Part shown: positions 17,567 through 24,961 of the stretch, one piece after another
Numbering within the stretch: the stretch's first letter is position 1
Layout: each line of letters starts with the position of its first letter
DNA from: a bacterium
GTDB lineage: Bacteria; Patescibacteriota; Saccharimonadia; Saccharimonadales; UBA4665
Direction of reading: 5' to 3'
Assembly: GCA_021850865.1 (NCBI GenBank)
Contig: JAJZKN010000002.1
Span: 1 to 47,577 of the forward strand
Length of the DNA stretch: 47,577 bases
The notes under the pieces: generated by a model
What the model was told of the DNA's origin: nothing
Databases searched by the model: none
Seen by the model: only the letters and a program-made list of their open reading frames with translations
Program-made: the position numbers and the translations under genes

Positions 17567-19312
17567 ATGGCAAATAACACGAACAGAATGGATACCGTCT
17601 ACGTCGATATAGACGACGAGATAACTGCTCTGATCGATAAAATTAAGGCCAGCGACTCAAAAGTCGTAGCACTAGTCTTGCCAAAACGGGCCAGCGTACT
17701 GCAGTCGATCGTTAATATGAAACTACTTAAACTGAGTGCCGACAACGATAAAAAGCGGGTCGTACTGATTACGGGCGAGGCCGGACTGCTGCCGCTAGCC
17801 GGAGCTGTCGGGTTGTATGTCGCCAAATCACTGGGCACCAAACCGGAAGTACCGCCAGGACCGAATATGGCCTTGGCTGGCGAAACCGAAACCATTGATG
17901 AAGATATTAAGCTGCCTTTAGCCGACGAAGAGGAGGAAGCTCCCGATTTAACGAAAAAAGTTACCACCAATACCCCAGTCGGAGCGCTAGCCGATGCTTT
18001 GCCTGAATCAATTAACGGTCCAAAACATCTGCGCGACGTCGAAACGCTTGAACTGGATAACGAACCGGAAGCGGCGGCCGTTGAGGCAAGTAAAGAAGAG
18101 CCAAAGGGCAAAAAGGCTAAAGAGCCGAAACTCAAAAAAGACAAACACTTAAAAGTGCCGAACTTTAATCGTTTCCGCTGGGTTCTAGTCGGCGGCATAC
18201 TGCTGATAGCGGCGCTTGTGGTGTTCGGGATCTTCGCCTTTCTCGTCTGGCCAAAGGCGACGATCGACATTAAAACCAATGCCAGCAACGTTAACACCAC
18301 GCTGCAACTGACTCTTGATCCTCAAGCCTCATCACTTAATCTTTCCAGCGGAGACATTCCGGCCAATACCGCTAGCGAGCAAAAAACTTTCAGCCAAACT
18401 GTTAACACTACCGGTCAGCAGAACGAGGGCACGGCGGCTAACGGTACGGTTATCATGAACGCCGGCGCCTGCAGCTTTACCATACCGAATGACGTCCCAG
18501 CTGGTACCAGTTTGAGTTCCAATAGTCTGACTTATATCACTCAGCAGGACGCTACCTTCAGTCCGGTAACCCAGGGTCATAACTGTAGCTGGGAGAGTAA
18601 CAGCGTCCAGATTGCCGCCGCGAACCCCGGATCAAACTATAATACTGCCAACAGCGCCACCTTTACTGTTACCGGATTTCCATCAGTGACCGCTACCGGA
18701 TCAGCCACCGGTGGCACGGATAATATCGTCCAGGTAGTGTCGCAAAACGACGTTAATGCGGCAACAACGAAAATAACTTCTACGGACACTTCTGCGATCA
18801 AGCAAAGCCTGATTAACCAGTTACGGGGTCAGGGTCTGTATCCGATTGAGGTGACCTTTGCAGCTGGCAGCCCTCAAGTCAGCGCCAACCCGACTGTCGG
18901 TACCGCTTCACCGACGGTGACGGTTACCGAGACCATCAGCTATACCATGTACGGCGTTAAAAAATCCGACCTGAATACGGCGCTTAATGCCAACATTAAA
19001 AGTCAGACGGCTAACGGCCAGAACATACTCACGAACGGCCTCACCCAGTCCGGTTTTAAGCAGCTTAATGCCAGCGGCACGAACGACACAGTTTCCTTGT
19101 CGGCACTGGCGGTTGTCGGACCGAACATATCAGTCAGCAAAATAAAGAAAGATGTGGCCGGGCGATCCCCGCAGGCAATCATCTCAATCATTAAAAACAA
19201 TCCGAATGTCACCACCGTAACTGTCCGTTTGAGCCCGTTCTGGGTAACCAGAGCTCCGAAAAACACTGCAAAAATATTCATTCAGGTAGCCAAGCCGAGC
19301 CAGTCGGTCTGA
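17567..19312 (+). CDS. single-span membrane protein with baseplate-J-like extracellular region
   Basis: The 581-aa protein has four parts. Residues about 8-95 form a soluble alpha/beta domain (VYVDIDDEITALIDKIKASD, VVALVLPKRASVLQSIVNMK, RVVLITGEAGLL). About 95-200 is an acidic, then lysine-rich linker (GKKAKEPKLKKDK). One strong membrane span lies near 205-228 (VLVGGILLIAALVVFGIFAF). The rest is a Thr/Ser/Asn-rich beta region of about 350 aa outside the membrane, including NGTVIMNAGACSF and a C-terminal VTVRLSPFW. In my memory this layout is annotated in Patescibacteria as a baseplate J/gp47-family protein, but the true function is unknown. Coupling to the FtsA/PilM-like gene suggests a cytoplasm-to-surface complex. 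Confidence 0.7.
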   Translation: MANNTNRMDTVYVDIDDEITALIDKIKASDSKVVALVLPKRASVLQSIVNMKLLKLSADNDKKRVVLITGEAGLLPLAGAVGLYVAKSLGTKPEVPPGPNMALAGETETIDEDIKLPLADEEEEAPDLTKKVTTNTPVGALADALPESINGPKHLRDVETLELDNEPEAAAVEASKEEPKGKKAKEPKLKKDKHLKVPNFNRFRWVLVGGILLIAALVVFGIFAFLVWPKATIDIKTNASNVNTTLQLTLDPQASSLNLSSGDIPANTASEQKTFSQTVNTTGQQNEGTAANGTVIMNAGACSFTIPNDVPAGTSLSSNSLTYITQQDATFSPVTQGHNCSWESNSVQIAAANPGSNYNTANSATFTVTGFPSVTATGSATGGTDNIVQVVSQNDVNAATTKITSTDTSAIKQSLINQLRGQGLYPIEVTFAAGSPQVSANPTVGTASPTVTVTETISYTMYGVKKSDLNTALNANIKSQTANGQNILTNGLTQSGFKQLNASGTNDTVSLSALAVVGPNISVSKIKKDVAGRSPQAIISIIKNNPNVTTVTVRLSPFWVTRAPKNTAKIFIQVAKPSQSV

Positions 19313-19325
19313 TTTTGATAGGTTT

Positions 19326-19766
19326 ATGACCGATAACGATACCTCTGTCATCGGCTTAGACATCGGCTCCCGCCGGATCGGAGTGGCGAGAGCTACTTGG
19401 CCGGACGGCTTGCCGGCGCCTCTGACGACCCTGACCAATGACGACAGTCTGCTGCAGCAGTTGAAGCTACTGGTAGCCGCCGAACGGGTGGTGGTAATTG
19501 TAGTTGGGAGACCCAGGGGAATGGCTTCGCAAGTCACTGAACAAACGCGCTACGTCGATAACTTTACTGAGAAAATCCGCTCCGAGTTTAAGTTGCCGCT
19601 TTATGTTTACGACGAAGCCGGCACGTCGCTAAAGGCCGAGGAAGAGCTAAGAAGTCGGTCTCGCCCCTATACCAAGGCGGATATCGACGCGTTGAGCGCA
19701 ACCTATATTCTGGAGGATTTTCTGGCTGAACATGCAAATGGCAAAGGGATGCCAAATGAAATTTAA
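19326..19766 (+). CDS. ruvX: RuvX/YqgF Holliday-junction resolvase-like nuclease
   Basis: This RNase H-fold protein is implicated in pre-16S rRNA 5' maturation and in Holliday-junction processing. The 146-aa length is typical. Motifs are IGLDIGSRRIGVA (first catalytic Asp), VVVGRPRGM, the YDEAGTSLKAEEEL segment that corresponds to WDERLTT, and DALSATYILEDFL with the C-terminal Asp. The ATG at 19326 lies 13 bp after the preceding stop. The end overlaps mltG by 11 nt, so the two are probably co-translated, a common gene order in bacteria. Confidence 0.92.
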   Translation: MTDNDTSVIGLDIGSRRIGVARATWPDGLPAPLTTLTNDDSLLQQLKLLVAAERVVVIVVGRPRGMASQVTEQTRYVDNFTEKIRSEFKLPLYVYDEAGTSLKAEEELRSRSRPYTKADIDALSATYILEDFLAEHANGKGMPNEI

Positions 19767-20787
19767 ACGGCTACCGCTGAGGGTCTGGATCAGTATAACC
19801 GTGATAGCGGTACTGTTTATTGGTTCGGTGATAGGAGTCAGGCAGTACTATGACGTCAATTTGCGTCCGGTTAGCGCCAACACAAAAACCGAACTGGTGA
19901 ACATCAGCCCGGGGTTAACCGTCAAACAGATCGGCGATTTGTTGCAAAACAAAAATCTGATTCGTTCGGCTTGGGCGTTTGAATGGTATGTCACCAATGA
20001 TTTGAATAACCGGCTGGAAGCTGGTAGTTTTGCGCTGTCGCCAAGCGATAGCTTACCGCAAATTGCCCAAATTATCGCTTCGGGTCACGTTGCCTCCGGT
20101 ACGGTGACGATCTTGCCGGGTAAAACCCTGGCCCAGATAAAAGAGGCGATGACTAGCAGTGGCTTTTCTGCTGCGGCGGTCAGTGCCGCCCTAAGTCCCG
20201 GTCTCTACGGCAATTTTAAAATCATGTCGCTGACACCAAAGGGCACGGCTACCTTGGAGGGGTTGTTGTATCCCGATACTTTTGACAAAACCACAACTAC
20301 CAGCCCTGAAACCATTATCGGGGAATCGCTAAACGAAATGGGCAAGATGGTTTCATCGAAATTGCAAAGCGCATTTGCCGCCCAGGGGTTGAATGTGTAT
20401 CAGGCGATCACTCTGGCCTCGATTATTCAGCAAGAGGTTAGCAAACCCAGCGACATGACCCAGGTGGCTCAGATATTCTTGACCCGTTTAAAAAACGGCA
20501 TGCCCCTAGGCTCTGATGTGACGGCTAACTACGGCGCGATAATTAACGGCCAAAGCCCTTCGCTGGGCTATGACTCGCCCTATAACACTCTGATTCATAC
20601 CGGCTTGCCGCCGACACCGATCGGCACGATCAGCATGGAGTCGCTTGATGCCGTGGCTCATCCCGCCCCTACCAATTGGCTATATTTTGTTACCGGAGAT
20701 AATGGCACGACCTATTTCGAGAGCACCCTGCAGCAGCATAATACCGATACGGCGCTTTACTGTCATAAACTGTGCGCCCAACCATAG
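19756..20787 (+). CDS. mltG: endolytic peptidoglycan transglycosylase MltG (YceG-like)
   Basis: MltG cleaves nascent glycan strands at the membrane and sets their length. The 343-aa protein has an N-terminal membrane anchor (about residues 8-28, VWISITVIAVLFIGSVIGV), a LysM-like subdomain (LVNISPGLTVKQIGDLLQ), and the catalytic domain with Glu227 in LASIIQQEVSKPSD and the trailing PLGSDVTANYG and YNTLIHTGLPPTPIG segments. The start at 19756 is chosen over 19732 because AAAGGGA (19743-19749) sits 6 nt upstream and a short basic N-terminus precedes the span. The ATG lies inside the ruvX end. Confidence 0.93.
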   Translation: MKFKRLPLRVWISITVIAVLFIGSVIGVRQYYDVNLRPVSANTKTELVNISPGLTVKQIGDLLQNKNLIRSAWAFEWYVTNDLNNRLEAGSFALSPSDSLPQIAQIIASGHVASGTVTILPGKTLAQIKEAMTSSGFSAAAVSAALSPGLYGNFKIMSLTPKGTATLEGLLYPDTFDKTTTTSPETIIGESLNEMGKMVSSKLQSAFAAQGLNVYQAITLASIIQQEVSKPSDMTQVAQIFLTRLKNGMPLGSDVTANYGAIINGQSPSLGYDSPYNTLIHTGLPPTPIGTISMESLDAVAHPAPTNWLYFVTGDNGTTYFESTLQQHNTDTALYCHKLCAQP

Positions 20788-20944
20788 TAAGTAGCCAAAA
20801 TGCCCCCGGCAATTCCTGTCAAAAACTCTTTCCGGAGCTGTTTCATTATCGGGGGAAATCTGTTAAAATTAACCAAGTTCGGTCTTAAACTTAAGCGAAA
20901 CGATTTAAGCTAAACCGGATAAAGATGACGGGAGAGTTATTGCT

Positions 20945-22054
20945 ATTAGTAAGACTTACCTTCGCAGCCTTGAATTAGGATTTTGGCCTTTAAAAAGTAC
21001 TCGGGCTAAAAGTTATATCTCTGTACTTCACCGTCACTTCGCTAAGCGGCGGTTAATCAGGTACAGTGTTTTCACCGGTAACATCGTGCTATTAATCGGT
21101 GTTGTCTGGTTTATTATATTTACTCCCCGGAGCGTCGCTCAGACTCAGACCTATTTCAGCGCGCCGGCGGCAACGGTCAATCCGCTGGATCAACTGGCTT
21201 CGGCGTCAATCGCCTTGACGGTAGCCCGCCTGGATAATCTGCCGGAGGCGACGCCAATCATGAACCAATCAGACAGTGAGACCGCCTTGCTGTCGGTTGC
21301 GCCGACCAATAACAGCGTGGTCAGTAAACAGCAGGTGGTAGCTACCAACTACGTCTCCAATAAAGATATCAAGACCTATATCGTCCAGTCCGGCGATACG
21401 GTCGATTCGATTGCCCAGAAGTTTAATATCTCGACCAATAGTATTCTTTGGTCGAACAACATCTCCGGCAATAACCTGACGCCCGGTATTAAGCTTTTAA
21501 TACCTCCGGTTTCCGGTATCGTTTATGTAGTTAAGGCTGGCGATACCCCGCAGTCGCTGGCAAAAAAATACCAAGCCGATGTCAATCTGATTATTGCCTA
21601 TAACGACGCCGAGATAAAGGGCATCTACCCTGGCGAGCGGATTATTATACCCAACGGTACCATACCTCAGGTTGTCGCCTACAACAATATCGGCGCGACC
21701 TATGGCTGGGGATCGCAGGCTTCTTATGGTTACAACGGTTACGATTTCGGTTACTGTACCTGGTGGGTCGCGAAACTAAGGGCGGACGCCGGCGCGCCGC
21801 TACCGGATAATCTCGGCAACGCCTCGACCTGGGGAATCCGGGCTCAGCAGTTCGGCATACCGGTCGGCACTACACCGACTGTCGGTGCTGCGGTGGTTAC
21901 GTCTACCACGGCTGACTATGGTGAGGGGCACGTCGCTTATGTGGAGGCGGTGCACTCCAACGGGACGATCACGATCAGCGAGATGAACCATCTTGGCTGG
22001 GATATTCCCGACACCCGGATAATTCCCAGCTCCGGCTATGAGTACATCTATTGA
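20945..22054 (+). CDS. secreted or membrane-anchored LysM-CHAP peptidoglycan hydrolase
   Basis: This is a likely cell-wall amidase/endopeptidase. The frame encodes a basic N-terminus and a membrane span (TGNIVLLIGVVWFIIF), then two LysM modules (TYIVQSGDTVDSIAQKFNIS; VYVVKAGDTPQSLAKKYQAD), and a C-terminal CHAP domain with the catalytic Cys in FGYCTWWVAK, His in GEGHVAYVEAV and the ISEMNH motif. The start is uncertain. The only standard start codon is GTG 21086, which would begin inside the membrane span, yet the frame is open upstream to 20909. I place it at ATT 20945, which has GGGAGAG (20930-20936) 8 nt upstream. A host-directed or self-remodelling role is open; Saccharibacteria live attached to other bacteria. 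Confidence 0.85.
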   Translation: MSKTYLRSLELGFWPLKSTRAKSYISVLHRHFAKRRLIRYSVFTGNIVLLIGVVWFIIFTPRSVAQTQTYFSAPAATVNPLDQLASASIALTVARLDNLPEATPIMNQSDSETALLSVAPTNNSVVSKQQVVATNYVSNKDIKTYIVQSGDTVDSIAQKFNISTNSILWSNNISGNNLTPGIKLLIPPVSGIVYVVKAGDTPQSLAKKYQADVNLIIAYNDAEIKGIYPGERIIIPNGTIPQVVAYNNIGATYGWGSQASYGYNGYDFGYCTWWVAKLRADAGAPLPDNLGNASTWGIRAQQFGIPVGTTPTVGAAVVTSTTADYGEGHVAYVEAVHSNGTITISEMNHLGWDIPDTRIIPSSGYEYIY

Positions 22055-22073
22055 TACTTACATAAAGGTAGTA

Positions 22074-22079
22074 CATAAT
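22074..22079 (+). promoter_or_regulatory. -10-like element of obgE
   Basis: CATAAT ends 11 nt before the obgE ATG at 22091, the same spacing as for mnmA and alaS. It is a weaker hexamer without a clear -35. Confidence 0.35.
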
Positions 22080-22090
22080 ATCTGTTTCCT

Positions 22091-23374
22091 ATGAATTTTA
22101 TTGATCAGGCGGAAGTGAGCGTTCAGGCGGGCGGCGGCGGTAATGGCCGGGTAAGTTTCCGACGCGAACGTTACGTAGCTCACGGCGGTCCGGACGGCGG
22201 CGATGGCGGCGATGGCGGCAGTATCATCTTCAGGGCCAGTAACAACCAAAGCAGCCTGGCCGTTTTCCGTTACAGCAAAAAACTGAAAGCCGAATCCGGC
22301 GAGCCGGGGGGCAACAAGAGAAAACATGGTAAAAGCGGTCAGGATCTGATTGTTGCTTTACCGTTAGGCACGGAAGTCAGGGACGAAACCGGACGAATTG
22401 TCGCCGACCTTGCTACGCTTCACCTGGATGTGGTAATCGCCAAAGGCGGCAAGGGTGGCTTTGGCAACGCTCATTTTGTCAGCTCCAGGCGGCAGGCGCC
22501 GGCCTTTGCCGAAAAAGGTGAACCTGGAGAATCTATGAATTTGATCCTTGAGCTGAAGATGCTGGCGGATATCGGGCTGGTAGGTTTGCCGAATGCCGGT
22601 AAATCCACTCTTCTTAGGGCGCTCAGTAACGCCCGCCCCAAGGTTGCCGACTATCCGTTTACGACACTCGAACCGTCTGTCGGGGTGGTCGACGTCGAGG
22701 GCAAAGCCAGCTTGTTATTCGCGGACATTCCCGGTTTGATCGAAGGGGCGGCCGAAGGCAAGGGTTTGGGCCATGATTTTCTACGCCACATTGAGCGGAC
22801 TTCAGTGCTGGTTCATGTCATCGATGCTTATAACGGAGACGTCGCTAGCGCCTATACGACAATTCGGGCAGAGCTTAAAGCCTACCGGCCAACGCTAAGC
22901 AAACGGCCGGAAATTGTCGTGCTGAATAAAACCGAAGGGATGGATCAGCTGGTTATCGACGATCTGGAAGGGCAACTGAGGCGCGTCTTTGATCGAAAGA
23001 CTACGCCGCTGCTGGCAATTTCCGCTAAAAGCGGCCAAGGCCTGCCACGGCTGGTTGGTTTGGCGCTGGCCGCTAAAGAAAAAGTCGCCGCCAAAGCGGC
23101 CAAACACAAGACTGAAGACATTTATGAATACCGGCTATCGACTACCGATAACAACCAGGCCTGGAGCGTCAAAAAGCTGAGAGCGGGCAATTATTTGTTA
23201 AGCGGCGTGCAGATCGAGCGTTTTGCTTTGAGAACCGATTTTAGCAATGATCAGGCGCTCGACCGGTTGATGGATATTCTCAGAAAACGGGGTGTCATCC
23301 ACGAACTGACCCGCCAAGGGATAAAACCCGGAGACCGTATCTTGATTGGCGACATCGGAACTTTAACCTTTTAG
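22091..23374 (+). CDS. obgE: GTPase ObgE/CgtA
   Basis: Obg is an essential GTPase acting in late 50S assembly and linked to the stringent response. The 427-aa protein has all three domains. The glycine-rich Obg fold opens with VQAGGGGNGRVSFRRERY and HGGPDGGDGGDGG. The G domain (from about 155) has the P-loop GLPNAGKSTLL, the switch II region ADIPGLIEGAAEGKGLGHDF and LNKTEG (NKxE in place of NKxD). The C-terminal OCT domain (from about 345, YEYRLSTTDNNQAWSVKKLR) follows. Exonuclease I starts 2 bp after its stop. Confidence 0.95.
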   Translation: MNFIDQAEVSVQAGGGGNGRVSFRRERYVAHGGPDGGDGGDGGSIIFRASNNQSSLAVFRYSKKLKAESGEPGGNKRKHGKSGQDLIVALPLGTEVRDETGRIVADLATLHLDVVIAKGGKGGFGNAHFVSSRRQAPAFAEKGEPGESMNLILELKMLADIGLVGLPNAGKSTLLRALSNARPKVADYPFTTLEPSVGVVDVEGKASLLFADIPGLIEGAAEGKGLGHDFLRHIERTSVLVHVIDAYNGDVASAYTTIRAELKAYRPTLSKRPEIVVLNKTEGMDQLVIDDLEGQLRRVFDRKTTPLLAISAKSGQGLPRLVGLALAAKEKVAAKAAKHKTEDIYEYRLSTTDNNQAWSVKKLRAGNYLLSGVQIERFALRTDFSNDQALDRLMDILRKRGVIHELTRQGIKPGDRILIGDIGTLTF

Positions 23375-23376
23375 TT

Positions 23377-24855
23377 ATGCGACCGACTTTGTTTTTCTAT
23401 GATCTGGAAACCAGCGGGATTCGGCCGGACAGCGACCGGATTATGCAGTTTGCCGGACAGCGCACTGACTATGAGCTGAAGCCCATCGGCGAACCGATTA
23501 ACCAGTTAATCAGGATGACTCCGGATATATTGCCTGATCCGTTAGCGATCATGGTTCACGGCATTAGTCCGCAGCAAACTATCGACGAGGGAATCAGCGA
23601 AGCCGATTTCGTCCATGTATTTCAAACCCGGATCGTCCAGCCAAATACTACGTTCGTCGGTTTTAATAACTTACGGTTCGACGATGAGTTTATGCGCTAT
23701 TTCAATTACCGCAATTTGTCCGATCCCTATGAGTGGTCCTACGCTAACCACAACTCCAGATGGGACATACTGGATGTTGTCAGGTTAACCCGGGCGCTCA
23801 GGCCGGAAGGCATTAACTGGCCGACCAATAAAGACGGCGTCGGGATTAACAAACTGACAGATTTAACCAGGGCTAATCACCTGCCGCATCTATCGGCCCA
23901 TGACGCCCTATCTGACGTGAGCGCCACCATCGCCGTCGCTAAATTAATCAAACAAAAACAACCCAAGCTGTATGATTATCTGTTTAATTTGCGACAAAAG
24001 TCCGCGGCGGCTAAACTGATTAATTCCGGGCAACCGTTCGTTCATACCTCGTGGCACTACCCGGCAACCCAGCTGCACACATCCATTGTCCGGAAGGTGG
24101 CCGACCATCCTTCGCCTAACTGTATGCTGGTTTTTGATTTACGGCATGATCCTCAGCCTTGGCTGAACTTATCGATCGAGCAGCTGCTTCTGGCGTGGCG
24201 CTTCGTCAAAAACCGTTCGGCCGACGATCCGCCCCTGCCGGTTAGGACGATCCGGCTTAACCGCTGTCCGGCGATCGCTCCGGTAGGTGTTATTAACAGT
24301 CCAGAAGTCGAAGACCGGCTCGGTCTCAGCTTGGCAAGTATCCAAGAGCATAACCGGACGCTGGAAAACGCCGGTCCCGAATTCGGCCTGAAGCTCGTTC
24401 AGGCTGTTAAAACGCTTAACGGGGAACAGGGACAGCGTCAGGCGACCAACCTCAGGGAATCGGTTGAACAGCAGCTCTACGCCGGCTTTTACTCCGAGCG
24501 GGAACGAAAACTGTTGAATGGGCTGCACCAAAAAGATCATCTTGAAACTGCCGCCGGAATTCGTGAACTGTCCGGCCGGTTCGAGGACGAGCGACTTAAA
24601 CGTCTGAGCGAGCTTTATTTGTGGCGTAATTACTCGAAAGACTTAACGAACGATGAGCGCAAAGCCTGGGACCAGCACGTCCGCCAGTCTTTACTGTCCG
24701 GCGGAAATAATTCGCGGTTGGCAAACTACTTCCGGTCACTGAATAATCTTAGCGAGCAAGGTACCGACCGGCAGGGGGCCGCTTCTTTCTCGGTACTGCT
24801 CGAAGATCTGCGGCTTTACGGCGAATCTTTAATTCCGAGCGATATGATCGGTTAG
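23377..24855 (+). CDS. sbcB: exodeoxyribonuclease I (SbcB/ExoI-type)
   Basis: ExoI degrades single-stranded DNA 3' to 5' and acts in mismatch repair and recombination. The 492-aa protein aligns over its full length with E. coli ExoI (475 aa). The DEDDh residues are in FYDLETSG, FNNLRFDDEF and AHDALSDVSAT. Near-identical stretches include SRWDILDVVRLTRALRPEGI and YDYLFNLR, and the SH3-like and helical C-terminal domains also align (LYAGFYSERERKL; LYLWRNYSK). The gene follows obgE by 2 bp. ExoI is best known from Gammaproteobacteria, so its presence here may reflect old transfer; base composition looks like that of its neighbours. Confidence 0.93.
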   Translation: MRPTLFFYDLETSGIRPDSDRIMQFAGQRTDYELKPIGEPINQLIRMTPDILPDPLAIMVHGISPQQTIDEGISEADFVHVFQTRIVQPNTTFVGFNNLRFDDEFMRYFNYRNLSDPYEWSYANHNSRWDILDVVRLTRALRPEGINWPTNKDGVGINKLTDLTRANHLPHLSAHDALSDVSATIAVAKLIKQKQPKLYDYLFNLRQKSAAAKLINSGQPFVHTSWHYPATQLHTSIVRKVADHPSPNCMLVFDLRHDPQPWLNLSIEQLLLAWRFVKNRSADDPPLPVRTIRLNRCPAIAPVGVINSPEVEDRLGLSLASIQEHNRTLENAGPEFGLKLVQAVKTLNGEQGQRQATNLRESVEQQLYAGFYSERERKLLNGLHQKDHLETAAGIRELSGRFEDERLKRLSELYLWRNYSKDLTNDERKAWDQHVRQSLLSGGNNSRLANYFRSLNNLSEQGTDRQGAASFSVLLEDLRLYGESLIPSDMIG

Positions 24856-24925
24856 CGGCCCAAGGCTAGTCCCTGGTTTAGTCGTTTTGCTGGGCTTAAG
24901 TCTGGTCATAGAGGTCTTTTTTCGG

Positions 24926-24931
24926 TATAAT
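24926..24931 (+). promoter_or_regulatory. -10 element and leader of uvrA
   Basis: TATAAT lies 30 nt before the uvrA ATG at 24962, with a Shine-Dalgarno-like GGAG (24948-24951) ten bases before the start. This is one of few genes here with a conventional leader. No LexA-type operator is visible. Confidence 0.5.
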
Positions 24932-24961
24932 CCTTAGTTTAGTATCTGGAGTCAAGATCAT

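Noticed and set aside
17599-18300. 233-codon minus-strand frame, Ser-rich
   Set aside because: It is antisense to the charged linker of the baseplate-J-like protein; its composition mirrors Glu/Lys codons of the plus strand, and it has no recognisable domain or promoter.
24856-24961. SOS operator upstream of uvrA
   Set aside because: No CTGT-N8-ACAG or GAAC-N4-GTTC type inverted repeat is visible around the uvrA promoter.
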